From: Echinarachnius parma
Lineage: Eukaryota; Echinodermata; Echinoidea; Clypeasteroida; Echinarachniidae
Assembly (NCBI GenBank): GCA_037951105.1
Contig: JBAMJV010000880.1
Location: forward strand, 62,001 to 126,000
Direction: 5' to 3'
Length of the DNA: 64,000 nt
Shown here: one piece after another, positions 43,001-54,585 of the stretch
Numbering within the stretch: position 1 is the first letter of the stretch
Layout: each line of letters starts with the position of its first letter
Notes under the pieces: model-generated
What the model was told of the DNA's origin: nothing
Database searches by the model: none
The model's input: the letters and a program-made list of their open reading frames with translations, nothing else
Made by a program: the position numbers and the translations under genes

Positions 43001-43330
43001 TTATAATGTTAAAAAAGGGAGAAGCTTCCTCTTCGCTCTGTTGACATATGTGGCAGTACTTGTCCTGTCGTAGAGCAAGATAACAAACCTCTCAAAAATA
43101 GGATTTTGACTTGACACATTCAACAAAGACTTAACAACCATAAAAATACTTTTTTGATCTCCACTTTTTTCCTTAATTAACTCAAGGAAATGTGTACGTC
43201 CAGCTTCATTCATCACAAAAATTGGAAAAAAAGGAAAGAAGGAAAGCAGAAAAAAAGATCTCCCCAAGATTTGGAAACTTATAAAACAGCTCGTAATAAT
43301 AAAATTTGTGTGATGAATGAAGCTCGACGT
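43001..43330. pseudogene. Composite transposon-protein fragments, partly inverted
   Basis: On the minus strand at 43200-43001 a frame reads HFLELIKEKSGDQKSIFMVV, like the linker of LINE ORF2 proteins. It then continues with FERFVILLYDRTSTATYVNR, which resembles a recurrent uncharacterised repeat-borne protein family. On the plus strand at 43212-43340 a frame reads RSPQDLETYKTARNNKICVM, also linker-like. A 22-bp word (agcttcattcatcac...) and its complement bound the plus-strand part. The pieces look like one or two broken elements with an internal inversion. No functional product is expected. Confidence 0.4.
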
Positions 43331-43448
43331 AGAAATTTGTTCAATACGAAAATCTCCAATTTGCAGTTGTAAAAAAATAACCGACCGCATTAAGCCCCCA
43401 CCCCTTAATCGTGTATTCTTACCTCCCTTTGCAAGTTTTTACTGTGCC

Positions 43449-43967
43449 ATTTTATTTTGAGGATTTGGACAATGTTACTAAGTCCCTTTAAAGGATATTA
43501 AAAACCAGCAGAATAATTGTTCCTGACTTATTGGTCATTGTGTGGTGTAATATAGATACATTCCTATATATCCATGTGTTTTAAAGGGACTTAGTAACAT
43601 TGTCCAAATCCTCAAAATAAATTTTTAATTCTAGCGGTTCCCTTATACCTTGTTGTATTCGTATTAACAATAAAATCATGGGACAGGTTTCGGTTTGTCA
43701 AATTTCCCTTTCGTTACAAAGATATGTATGATTGAAGTATTCAGATATTAAAGAAAAACTCCAGGCGAGTTTTTCATCCCTGTACAAAGTGAGTGCAGTG
43801 AGTTACTGAATATCACTTTGCATTTTCGCTCATTACTTGGCCATACAATGTTTATTTGACTTGAAATTTTCACACAATACCCTGTGTACATTATGAGATA
43901 ACAACATTATACATTGCATCAACCATTCATCACTTTTTGCACATGTCAACAAAGTTACTAGATCCCT
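43449..43967. mobile_element. TTAA MITE, family C (one full copy plus a lone end)
   Basis: Full copy 43585-43967: AGGGACTTAGTAACATTGTC to GTTACTAGATCCCT with TTAA at 43581-43584 and 43968-43971. Just before it, 43449-43487 is a lone end in reverse orientation (gacaatgttactaagtccct) followed by TTAA. Another copy is at 47247-48688. Confidence 0.8.
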
Positions 43968-43971
43968 TTAA

Positions 43972-44440
43972 GATTAACCAACAAATTATCAAATGAATTG
44001 AAGATTGTAAAAGTGGTAATGGTCTCCCCAGTTTTCTAATACTTGTGACTGAATAAAGAAAAACCCTGCACTTGTCGTGAATTTATGTTTTGGAGAAATG
44101 GGCATTTTAAGTTTGCATAATTTAATTAAAGGCCTTTATTTGTAAAAATTGAAACAGTCATATATTTGCCAATAAGACAAGGTATTTGTTTTAGAAAAAG
44201 GCATCAAATTAAAGTTTGTTATGGAAATTTCACATGGCTGGAAAATCTCAATTCTAAGATTTTCCGACAAGTGCTGGGTTTTGCTATATCCAGTCACATT
44301 TTATCTCAACAACACCATGTGGAAGTTGTTATAATTTTTACAATAATAATTGGACACAATTGCAACAGTTTTATGGAATGGGCTACTGATTTACGCATTT
44401 AGAATACAACTTGCAATTTAGTACGACTGGGGGATTATTT
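43972..44440. other. Unassigned non-coding
   Basis: No gene or repeat recognised. Ends at the G tract at about 44443-44466. Confidence 0.4.
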
Positions 44441-45020
44441 CTGCTGGGGGGGGGGGGGGGGGGGGGTTCACGAAGATCTTAGGTTAAACTTAACTCTAAG
44501 TTGGACTTAAAATGTATGGACAGCCATTAGTTCATTTTGAAAAATTGTGTTAAAAGTCTTCTAAAATGTTGATTCCAATCATTAATATTTATAATTATAA
44601 AAAGGATTTCATGTTCTTGATGCAACATTTATGAAAGGTTTTAAATTCTTGCTTTGTTACTTTCGAATATATTGTATTCCAATGATAAAAATTGCTTTCC
44701 ATTGTAGTTAGGTCCAATTTACAGTTAAGTTCAACTTAGAATATTTGAGAAACACCCCCATGATTCCATGAACATGTATATTATTGCCTTTCTAACAATT
44801 CACATTTATGAACATCATGTATTTACTGCTTTTAACCATTACTTGTAGATTTTAATATGATATAATTATATGAATATGAATAAATGTATTGAATGTAAAA
44901 TCAAAAAGCATACTTCTAACTTGTCATTTATTATATTGCATCTGATGATTCTTGGCTAGACAGACCTTTAAAGCCCACTGCACATTAAACACTCCGCTTC
45001 TTATCTGTGGAACAATCTGG
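44440..45020 (+). repeat. Dispersed non-coding repeat, partner of 30590-31200
   Basis: After a G(24) tract the blocks ttaactctaagttggactta, tggacagccattag, tttcatgttcttgatgcaac, cctttctaacaattcacat and ccattacttgtagat match 30590-31200 in reverse complement. Confidence 0.7.
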
Positions 45021-45290
45021 GATCCGAAACATGCTACAATTTTGGCACATAAGGCAAGTTTTTATTGTGCCATTGTTGCGGAGAACATAGGAAACATAAT
45101 ATCCCGTGGTAATCTCGACAGAAGAAATCAATGATTCCCCACTCCTTTGTCTTCGGATGCTTTAATTGTAATATTTCCCTTATAATAAATTCACACAAAA
45201 GTGACATTACGATATTTAGTTAAAAAAGTAAAAAGATACATCTAAGTAATTTGAACAAACACCAATAGAAATTATTTAAGTGAGGCCTGT
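45020..45290. other. Unassigned non-coding
   Basis: No gene recognised. Followed by 45290-45372, the inverted match to the left edge of the window. Confidence 0.4.
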
Positions 45291-45433
45291 AAAGTGTCTA
45301 ACTCCACGAAAATTACTTGGAGCTTCCTTGTTTCTCTTTTACCGTGTTGTTTAGCTTATGATGAAAGAAGAATAAAACAGGGTTAGATTTTGTCAAATGC
45401 CCCTTTAGTATGACGATATCTTCCATGTGAGAC

Positions 45434-46250
45434 TTAGGCACAGAGAGCGTCAAGGTGTGGTTTGTATGTCAGCTGTCTGTCCAGGTTTATCCCAATGTAT
45501 GTGGGAGAGGGGTTGTATGGAACGGGAGTCCCATTTACATTGACTGTAAGAATGGTAAGCTGGCGGTTTGCTTCCTTGGTGTTCAGATGGAAGGCGGTTG
45601 CAGTAATTTTTGCGGCGCTCAGCTTGAGTCTCCAGGTCTTCAGGTATGTTACAATCAGTGCCATGTCCGTTGTTAGAGCGTCTTGTACTTTTGTCAGAGT
45701 ACATGAGAGCAAGGTCATATGCGTAGCCATACTGCTATGAAGCAGTCTTGGGCATGTCACTGATGTACATGTTAAAGATAATGCGTGCCATGACTGAGCT
45801 TTGGGGAAGATCGTTTCTGAGTCGTCGCGGACGGCTTGACCGTCCACCGATGGTCTTCATGAGAAAGCTGCGGTTGGACAGGATGCTGGAGAGGAAACCT
45901 ACGAGGTGACGGTCGAGGACCTTGTGGAGCAGCTTCAGGTGAGTCTCTGGTGTCACATGGTGTCGTAGCCTGCAGTCAGGTCGACCAAGATGCCACCAGC
46001 CTTGAGTCCACTCTCGAAAACTGGTCTCAATGTCATTGGTCAGCTTTACTATTTGTTGGACAGTGCTTCGGCCACGGCGGAAACCTGCTTGCTCCTCAGG
46101 GATGTGAGGGTCTACGATTGGTTCTAGCCGGGCCAGGAGAAGTCTTTCTAGGAGCTTGAAGGGGACACAGAGAAGTGAGATGGGACTGTAGTTCTTGGGG
46201 TTGTCTAAGTGCTTGTTGGCTTGGGCAGGGCGATGATAGTTACATTGCGC
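45434..46250 (-). pseudogene. Decayed LINE reverse transcriptase fragment
   Basis: Minus-strand RT motifs appear in several frames: NYSPISLLCVPFKLLERLLL and EEQAGFRRGRSTVQQIVKLT (about 46205-46050), GGILVDLTAGYDTM (about 46000-45955), LRNDLPQSSV (about 45815), then TWRLKLSAAKITATAFHLN and PSPTYIGINLDRQLTYKPHL (about 45640-45450). The catalytic YADD is changed to YAYD, and there are stops and frameshifts, so it is dead. It differs in sequence from the CR1-type LINE at 14 kb and belongs to another non-LTR lineage. Confidence 0.75.
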
Positions 46251-46334
46251 TAAATCTTGGGAATAGATTGGTGGGTGAGGCTTATAAGTAGAAAGAGTGG
46301 AGCCAAGTGGCTGGTCGAGGAATTAAACAAATTG

Positions 46335-46800
46335 TAAAATAATGTATAACTTATGTGAACACAGAAAGACACGCACACACACACACACACACGAACACAC
46401 ACAGGAACACACACACGCACGCACACATACACACTCCACACAAATACACATCAAACGTCGGTGAGTAAAAACACAAACAATTACAATTGTATTTTTTAAT
46501 TTTTACTGTTTTTTGGTGAATGTGTTAGAGGAAAGACTGTCAGGAAATTGACATTTAAACATGCAGCGATCTTCATACAAATTAATGCTTGTGAAAGAAT
46601 GTATAACTATGTGTGCACACATAAATACCCCCCCCCCCCCCCACACACACACACACACACCCACACACATACACACTCCACACAAATACACCGCAAACGT
46701 CGGTGAGTAAAAACACAAACAGTAACAAAGGTATTTTGTTATTGGTACTGTTTTCTGGTGAATGTGTTAGGGGAAAGATTGTCAGGAAATGTCAGCGATC
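46335..46800 (+). repeat. Two direct copies with (CA)n microsatellites
   Basis: Blocks atgtataacttatgtgaaca-(CA)n-cacactccacacaaatacac-cgtcggtgagtaaaaacacaa-ggtgaatgtgttag-aggaaattg are present twice (about 46340-46565 and 46598-46800). The second copy has a C tract before the CA repeat. A (TG)n tract is at 46866-46888. Confidence 0.8.
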
Positions 46801-46889
46801 TTGATAAAAAAAGTGCTTAATCAGAAAAAAGGAAATGTTAACACTGCATTATTAAACACTTTGTATTGTGTGTGTGTGTGTGTGTGTGT

Positions 46890-47245
46890 ATCTGTGTGGA
46901 GTTGAAGGAACTACAGCGTCTAGATGGCCTAAATTTCACAATTCAACTCTCTATAGCTGATTTTTCCTGAAGAAAAAGAATTTGGCAATCATTTCTCATG
47001 AAATCAATCAATTTGGGGGTAATTAGTCAATATATAATTGTCCTGGGAACGCCCCTTTTAAATCGCCAAAATGTGACGTCATCTAAAGAACGGATAAATG
47101 AACTAAATTCTGTAGATGACGCGTCATGACGTAAGCCAATGAATTGTCGATCACGTCTCAATCACGTTGCCGATTCTGGACCCTAAATCTGGGTGGGGCG
47201 TAAACTCGCTGCTAAATGAGATTTGGCATCAGAAAGTTAGTCTTA
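46890..47245. other. Non-coding with a CRE-like site
   Basis: No gene seen. A perfect TGACGTCA (47074-47081) and a tgacgcgtcatgacgtaa stretch at about 47117-47135 lie here. On sequence alone I cannot say if they act as promoter elements. Confidence 0.35.
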
Positions 47246-47246
47246 A

Positions 47247-48688
47247 AGGGACTTAGTAACATTGTCCAAATCCTCAAAATAAAATTTTTGATCTAGCGGT
47301 TCCCTCATACCTTGTTGTATTCGTATTAATAATAAAATCATGGGACAGGTTTCGGTTTTTCAAATTTCCCTTTCGTTACAAAGATATGTACGATTGAAGT
47401 ATTCAGATAAGAAAAACTCCGGGCGAGTTTTTCATCCCTGTACAAAGTGAATGCAGTGAGTTAGTGAATATCACCCAATATCACTTTGCATTTTCGCTCA
47501 TTACTTGGCCATGCAATGTCCATTTGACGTGAAATTTTCACACAATACCCTGTTGACATATGATATAACAACACTATACAGAGCGTATCATAAAAAGCGT
47601 TACACTTTTGAACATTTTTTCAAAATTACATTTTTAGATATTTAGAAAAAATGTTCATGTCGATGGATGCCCAATGGTCTCATCTATCAAGTGCCACTAA
47701 CAAAACAAATTTTCGTTCACGCTTGGGCGAACACTGACTGTTTTTGTACATGGTGTGAAAAATAGCTTGCGCCAATTTGAAAGAAGAGGGACAATTAAAC
47801 CAGCAGACCAAATAAGTACTCTCTTTCAAACAATTGCTCTTTGCCATTAATTTAAGATTATTTTTATGATAGTGTAATCATTTTGTGGCAATTTTCTATC
47901 ATAATTTAACTGATTTCATTGCTTTATGCGTGGGTGAGAATACATAAGCCATAGATTGATAGATAATGAAAGGACTTGCATCGTTAATGACAACATTTCC
48001 AGCCTGTCCTCATTAACGATTCAAATCCTTTCATTGAGTGTGACACATACAAAAGATGACCCAGAAGCATGAACGGATAATTGTATTCATGTTGCTAGAT
48101 TGATGGGCTGATTGATTGATTGATTGGATTGATAGATTGATTGATTGATTGATGGATTGATTGATAGATTGATGGATTGATGGATTGATGGATGGATGGA
48201 ATGAGTGGCATGTGGTTTTGATGTGTCTGTGCTTTAAAAAAGATCTTGAAGTAATTACCCATTATTGATTCTCTCCCATGCATAAAACAATGAAATCAGT
48301 TCAATTATGATAGAAAATTGCCACAAAATAATGACACAATCATAAAATATTCTTAAATTTATGGCAAAGAGCAATTTGTTTGAATGGAAGTACTTATTTG
48401 GTCTGCTGGTTTAATTGTCCCTCTTCTTTCAATTTGGCGCAAGGCATTTTTGACACTCTGAACAAAAACTGTCAGTGTTCGCCCAAGCGTGAACGAAAAT
48501 TTGTTTTGTTAGTGGCACTTGATAGATGAGACCATTGGGCATCCATCGGCATGAAAAAATCTTATAAATATATACAAATGTAATGTTGACAATTTTTTCA
48601 AAAGTGTAACGCTTTTTTTGATACGACCGGTACATTGCATCAACTCTTCATCACTTTTTGCACATGTCAACAAAGTTACTAGATCCCT
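47247..48688. mobile_element. TTAA MITE, family C, split by a foldback element
   Basis: AGGGACTTAGTAACATTGTC at the left and GTTACTAGATCCCT at the right with TTAA at 47243-47246 and 48689-48692. The interior matches 43585-43967 but is interrupted at 47581-48631. Confidence 0.8.
47581..48631. mobile_element. 1.05-kb foldback element
   Basis: Arms of about 370 bp: gcgtatcataaaaagcgtta...cgatggatgcccaatggtct...ttcgttcacgcttgggcga...gaagagggacaattaaacca on the left, all present as complements on the right. TACA flanks both sides (47577-47580 and 48632-48635). In the loop are a second inverted pair (aatgaaaggacttgcatcgt / acgattcaaatcctttcatt) and a (GATT)n/(GATG)n tract at 48095-48200. No coding region. 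Confidence 0.8.
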
Positions 48689-48691
48689 TTA

Positions 48692-49045
48692 AATCACTAC
48701 TGTGTTTATTTTCACGGATTTGTTTTTCGGCAGACCTATTTTACAAGTCATACACCTTTATTTCTATTCTGCTTACGAATTTGATCAACGCTTATGTTTC
48801 TATTGGCATTTGAAACCATTGGCCACTAAAAAAATCCTAATGTCCAGTGATTAATTCACATATGTTCCAGTCAAGTTTCGATCACCTTTGCAAGTGTTAT
48901 CACATCTTTTTTAGTGCAATCATTATTTAAGAATTGTATGCCTTTACGTAAACATTTATCCTTTAATTGATCTAGTCATTTCTGTCCAAAAGTGATGAAT
49001 AGTCATGTTTGGCATATCCACTGAGTATAATGTGTGAAACTTTCA
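48692..49045. other. Unassigned non-coding
   Basis: No gene or repeat recognised. Confidence 0.4.
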
Positions 49046-49047
49046 TG

Positions 49048-49290
49048 TTAAATGGATATCATAAGGCCAAGTAATAAGCGAAAATGCAAAGTTCGTTCGT
49101 TCGTTATTTCGTTCGTTCGTTCGGTATTTCGTTCGTTCGTTCGGTATTTCGTATTTCGGTGCTTGAAATGGATATCATATGGCCAAGTAATAAGCGAAAA
49201 TGCAAAGTTCCTTCGTTCGTTATTTCGTTCGTTCGTTCGGTATTTCGTTCGTTCGTTCGGTATTTCGTTCGTTCGTTCGTGTTTCCTCAG
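49048..49290 (+). repeat. Tandem duplication with (TTCG)n
   Basis: aaatggatatcataaggccaagtaataagcgaaaatgcaaag followed by (TTCG)n/tatttcg runs occurs at about 49050 and again at about 49166. Open frames with FVRS repeats are microsatellite translation. Confidence 0.8.
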
Positions 49291-49329
49291 ATCAAGATTT
49301 AAGTTTATAAATTAAATCCTTCTATCGTG

Positions 49330-49437
49330 CGATTGCTGCGATGGCCGTCTCGTTCTCAAGGACCAGCTCTTTATCTGTGCACCCTACTCCGCCGCGCTGA
49401 TGTGGTCCATTGTCTGGGTCTCTCCGCAGTGACAGGG
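49330..49437 (-). pseudogene. LINE ORF2 C-terminal fragment
   Basis: Minus strand 49437-49396 reads PCHCGETQTMDHIS, the Cys-rich C-terminal motif common in several LINE ORF2 proteins (CxCG...QTMxHI). A stop follows soon after. Only about 35 codons remain. Confidence 0.5.
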
Positions 49438-49574
49438 GGTATCTTCTTCATGGGCATAGCAAAGTGATGCAAATTGATATTCGCTTTCATATTATACTGA
49501 CTTTGTACAAAGTTATAACGTTCCAGTGGATAATTAAAAATCTGAACTCTTCGATCGTAAATATATTCTTACGA

Positions 49575-49745
49575 AAGAGATATTCAAACATATAGAGAAA
49601 CTGACCAGAAATATATTGTGCTTAAAAGAAGGCAAAGAAAATGGGATTCCAACGGGTTTCGAACTCGAGACCTCCGGATTGCTAGACCGGTGCTCTTCCG
49701 ACTGAGCTATATAAAACCCTAGACGGTGCTCGTCCCTGAAACCCC
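49575..49745 (-). mobile_element. SINE with Ala-like tRNA head, copy 2
   Basis: Minus strand: tatagctcagtcggaagagc, accggtctagcaatccgga, ggtctcgagttcgaaaccc, then body ggaatcccattttctttgcc and ttctggtcagtttctctat. The head has A and B boxes and an AGC anticodon position but a poor T stem and no acceptor stem, so it is not a functional tRNA. Shares the head with 7499-7570 and the body with 40020-40096. Confidence 0.7.
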
Positions 49746-50023
49746 TTAATTCTCATTGCCTGAATGGTCAGAAGCTATTATAAACCTGACATAAACCCGA
49801 AGGATACAAATCAACTTGGGGATATATGCGAGGGATCACCGAAGCGATACAGCTTTTTGAAAGAGAAATCCGTTAAAAACAAAACCTGTTCCATGCTTCT
49901 ATTGGTATTAATACAAGGTATGAATGAATTCTAGAGTTCTAAGTAATATTTGTGGATTTGGACAATTCTACTAGATAACTTTAGCATATTCACCTCACCA
50001 TGATAATAACATTATTAGCTTTG

Positions 50024-50864
50024 AAGGGGTAGCTCAGTTTTGGTATAGAGGGCACTGCACGAAAATAAAATGTGAGATAATGAAAAACTGAGTGTAAAAT
50101 TTGAAAGAGCATACAATTTTAATGACGGAATAAACTTTATTTGATCAAAATCAGTTCTGAAACGGCTGAAATATCAATAAATATATCCGATCGGAAAAAA
50201 TCTGGATTTATTCGATGATTTAAAAAACAAAATAAAAAAATGCCTACACTTGTTCAAAAAATGTCAAAAGAGGTTTTTAAATAGTTCAATTCAATTTCAA
50301 TTTCAATTTATTCTTGCTTCCAACAAAACATTACAAATGAATAATGATAATTTGCACAAAATAGTGATATACATATTGGAAACAAGAGGGGTCCACTAAA
50401 AAGCAATGCTTGTACAATTGTGGAACCCTCAAATAATAGTTAGGTATATTGTACATTTAAATTAACACATTCTAGACTACAACAACATAAACAAATATAG
50501 AGAGGAAAAAGGGGGAAAAGGGGATGCCAACAGAGACCAACATGGGACAAGAGAGAACTTTACATGACACAAATAGGAGAAGACGCACACAATACAAACA
50601 ATGAGACACTGCTAGTTGTTGATGATCTCTCTATTTAATTATTATTTCAACAAAACATCACATGAATAATTTTGCATGAAAAATGGTTGAAACCAACGTT
50701 TTTTTAGAGAGCGCCCTCTTGTGTTTTAATGGCTCCTTTCGAATAATAACAGGCATTTTACTTAGTCGTTCGTAATATTCTATACCTTTCGAGCATGGTG
50801 GAGTCATAACTATTAGTTTGTAATGTTATTGAGCATGTATTGGTTACTAAAGCTGAGACATTTC
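50024..50864. mobile_element. MITE, family A, with a LINE 3' end inside
   Basis: Left end AGGGGTAGCTCAGTTTTGG, interior gaaacggctgaaatatcaat, gagcgccctcttgtg, and a right end cut off where the next element begins at about 50867. At 50284-50610 a CR1-type LINE 3' end (minus orientation, starting caattcaatttcaatttcaa) is inserted, with a possible TAGTT duplication on both sides. Confidence 0.7.
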
Positions 50865-50866
50865 AT

Positions 50867-51290
50867 GGGCTTTTCGCAAGCGCAACGCGGCCCTAGAAAG
50901 TAATATGTCGTGTGCAAAATCGCCAATTTCCTGTAGTAACAGCGGTCCCTCCGTTCTTGAACTGTTATCATCGACCGTCTTTTGTCAATTTTGCGTCCGT
51001 GCTATGAGAACGCTCGATCAGGCAAACAGCCAATCAGCGGCGCTAGCTGCTCGTAGCGAGGTCAAACGTTCATCATCAGCGCCCGCACTTGTATGTAGTG
51101 TAGTGTGTAGAGTGTGCATGTGTAGTGTGCTGCCCAGCTGTTCAACGATCCGAGTCTACGGCCGCGTTGACCAAATAAGCGAAACGGCTTGTAAACCAGA
51201 GTTGTTTTAGCGCGGCCGACGTACCAATAGATCGTTCCTGCGTCGGTGAAAGCCGCGTAGGACGCTGGACGAAAAGCCTCTAATCATGGT
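50867..51290. mobile_element. GC-rich element with GGCTTTTCG ends
   Basis: gggcttttcgcaagcgcaacgcggc at the left pairs imperfectly with gccgcgtaggacgctggacg and cgaaaagcc at the right. The 101-codon open frame inside (50905-51210) has no recognisable domain and looks like chance coding in a GC-rich transposon. Confidence 0.5.
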
Positions 51291-51332
51291 ACACCCACTG
51301 ACCTCTACTAGTAGTAGAGGTCAGTGGGTACA
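51288..51332. repeat. Perfect hairpin
   Basis: cccactgacctctacta and tagtagaggtcagtggg are exact complements around a short centre. Isolated, with no following T run, so not an obvious terminator. Confidence 0.7.
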
Positions 51333-51334
51333 CC

Positions 51335-52080
51335 TGGTTCCGAGAGTGAATGGGCGAATAATTAAATCACTTCCTTGTTGGTTTGAATTATGATTCGTGC
51401 ACCAATATAATAGAATTAATGGATATAATGTTTCTATTGTCAAGTTGACAATGAATATTTGGCCCTGGTTTGGTATTTGAGTAATCGACGTGGATAAATA
51501 CATTAACAAATAGACCGATATCCCATTATACATGTTGCAATGGTTGGGTAATAACGTTGTTTCAAACGGAACACAAACAGATCCGCTGAATACATCGGTG
51601 TTTTGGAAAACAATCTGTTCGTTGTTGTATAATATGTGAGTACTCTTATAAATACATTATTTGTAGCAGTTTTTGAGCGCATTTAATATATTATAATTTA
51701 AATCTACAATTTATCAATCAGTGTGCATTACTTGTTATACATTCTACAGATTTCGAATAATCACACCATGATTTGTGGTGTGGTGTACATATGACTTGCT
51801 TTTCCTGATCTAATTTAGAGCATTGGAATAAAAAGAAATCGATTCAATAGTGAACAACTATTTCAAAACCTTTTAGGTATTTTTTTCGAAAAGTTTATGC
51901 TTTATTTTTATATTTTTCTTAAATTATGAAATAAGTGTGGATCCCACATGTATTCCAATCGGATATATATTTCTTCTGTTTATGAACCGATTTTGATCAA
52001 ATAAAGTTTGAATTTGTAGAATTATAATAATGGTATTTTATTCAACAAAATGTCACATTCACAGCTACAAGCTGAATTGC
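51335..52080. other. Unassigned AT-rich non-coding
   Basis: Mostly featureless. At about 51860-52020, gaacaactatttcaaaacc and gaaccgattttgatcaaata resemble the interior of MITE family A, so an old fragment of it is present. Confidence 0.4.
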
Positions 52081-52821
52081 AGTAGTCATTTCAAATTCAA
52101 ATTCAAATTTTATTCACACTCTTCATAAAAACATTACAATGTACAATATACATGCCAAGGTGACATTACACAGTAAAATACAAATACAAATATAAATTAT
52201 GGGAGTGTTTGGAGTAGGCAGAAAGGAGGGAATTCCTTATATGAAAGCCTACCCCATGATACAGATACTAAACATACAAAACATACGATAGAAACACACT
52301 AAGTTACAAGAGGGTCAAAATTGCCTTTACTGATTACTATAGTTATTTAATAAGAATTGTTTATATTTGATTTTAAAAAGATTGAGAGTTTTTCTAAATT
52401 TGATTTCAGGAGGTATACTATTCCATATAACAGGACCTTGAAAAAAGAAAGAGTTTTTCATACATGTAGTTCGTATTTTGGGGAGATGGTAATTTGAGGC
52501 ATTTCTAGTATTGTAATTGTGCACATCGAGATTCAAATCAAAGCATGTCAATAAAAATGATGGCAATAATCTATTATAGCATAAATACATTAAAACTGCA
52601 ATATAAAAATTTCCCATATCATTTACATTCAATATTCGAAGTTCATAAAATAAACGATTGGAATGAGCACAATATTGCGAATGAGTAATAATTCGTACTG
52701 CTTTCTTTTGGAGTTTAAGTAGCCTATCCATATCACTTTTGTTAAAATTTGCCCATACAGTTATACAATAATTCAAATATGGCGTTATTAAAGTATGATA
52801 TAACATTTTTAGAATATTTAA

Positions 52822-53359
52822 AGGGGTAGTTTAGTTTTGGTAGAGAGGGCGCTGCACATCACAATTTTTTTGTGAGGTAATGAAAAACTGAATGTCGAAT
52901 TTGAGAGAACATGCAATTTTAATGGCAGAATAAACTTTATTTGGTCAAAATCGACCCAGAAACGGCTGAAATATCAATAAATATATCTGATATTATAATT
53001 ATTTGGGGCCCAAATAATTAGTTGATTTTTAGAATAAAAAAAAAAAATGCTTGCACTTTTTCAAAGATTTTCAAAAGCGTTTTTTAAATAGTTGTTGATG
53101 ATCTCGCTATTTAATCATTATATCAATAAAACATCACATGCATAATTTTGTATGAAAAATGGTTGAAATCAATGCCTTTAAAAAAAAAGCGCCCTCTTGT
53201 GTTTGAATGGCTCTTTTTGAATGATAACAGGCTTTTTACTTAGTCGTTTGTAATTTTGTATACCTTTAGAGCATGGTGGAGTTATAACTATTAGTTTATT
53301 ATGTTACTGTGCAGGTTTTAGCTACTTAAGTTCAGCCTTACCAAAACTAAACTACCCCT
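52822..53359. mobile_element. TTAA MITE, family A, in the second LINE
   Basis: AGGGGTAGTTTAGTTTTGG to CCAAAACTAAACTACCCCT with TTAA at 52818-52821 and 53360-53363. Interior matches 50024-50864. Confidence 0.85.
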
Positions 53360-53488
53360 TTAAAGGATAAAATTGAACTTTATATAAAACACCAATATTT
53401 TTAGCAATTTTATTGCACACTGCACTTATATGCTCACACCATTTCAATTTATGATTTATTACAACACCTAAAAACTTCAAACTATTAA

Positions 53489-54249
53489 AGGGATAGTTGA
53501 GTATTGGTAATTTCCAAAGTGCCCCCCCCCCCAAAAAAAAAAAAAATTAATTGTAACGGATTTGGTTGATTTCAATTTCATATGAAAGATCATCGAAAAA
53601 AACATGGGAAATACTAATAATTTCGATTAAAATGCTCTCATTGTTGTGAAATTTGCTTTCAAAATATCATATAAAAGTGGTTGACGCCCGGGTATCACTT
53701 TTTAGAGAACACTAGCGCGAGTCGCTAGCGATCTAGGTCCTCGTGATAGAGAACTGAAACTAAATATTTTTGTGCACGCTAATTGTGCTTAAAACTATAC
53801 ATATGATACGGTACTTACCAGCAATTCACTCTCCAATATGTGATCCAACTATCGGGTTGATTAAGATTATGATTTTTCCCTCCATTCCGCAAAAAAGCAG
53901 TGATATATGCGCCTCATGGACTTGTCTCCGTGTGTTAGCGCGACTCCTAAACGAAAGGCGAACAAACGGGGCTTGCAGTCATGTACATACTACACGTACT
54001 ATTACCGCGCAATGCACTACAGTCCCGTATTAGGACCTAGAACGCTAGTTCTTCGCGCTGGCGTTCTCTAGAGTTAATTTGACACTTCGAGTTGTAACGG
54101 CTCTTTTTGAATGATAACAGGGGTTTTATTTTGTGGTTTGTAATTGTGTATACTTTTCGAGCATGGTGAAGTAATAGCTATTAGTTTGTACCGTAATCGT
54201 GCAGGTTTTGGTTACTAAAGTTAAGTTTGACCAATACTCAACTATCCCT
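53489..54249. mobile_element. TTAA MITE, family A, with a nested element
   Basis: AGGGATAGTTGAGTATTGG to CCAATACTCAACTATCCCT with TTAA at 53485-53488 and 54250-54253. At 53704-54071 a second inverted element is nested: left agagaacactagcgcgag and tctaggtcc, right ggacctaga and cgcgctggcgttctct. Confidence 0.8.
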
Positions 54250-54585
54250 TTAACACGTTCAAAAGAATAATCATTTAATCTTAAATTAACATTATTATAA
54301 TCAATATTTCTATTTGTAAAAACCATAAACTAAGTTTTATCATAATTTACAACCAATTTATTATTTAAAAACCAATTAAAAAGTTTTAAAATTTCCTGAT
54401 GAAACACATTTTGTAAAACCTGAGGATCAGAATGAGACATAAAAGCAGTTGTATCATCAGCAAATAAAATAAGTTTTAGCTTGTCAGTAATATTGCACAT
54501 GTCATTAACGTAGATAATAAATAACGTAGATAATAAATAAGAGAGGTCCCAGGATGGATGGACCCTTGTGGCACACCAGATTTAA

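Noticed and set aside
44166-44402. 78-residue protein
   Set aside because: No domain, no codon bias, and no neighbouring gene structure.
49052-49315. FVRS-repeat protein
   Set aside because: It is a (TTCG)n microsatellite in a duplicated non-coding block.
49646-49730. Functional tRNA-Ala (minus strand)
   Set aside because: Poor T stem and no acceptor pairing. The same SINE family as 7499.
50905-51210. Novel 101-residue protein
   Set aside because: It lies inside a GC-rich inverted-repeat element. It has no domain, no splice or promoter support, and chance open frames are expected in GC-rich DNA.
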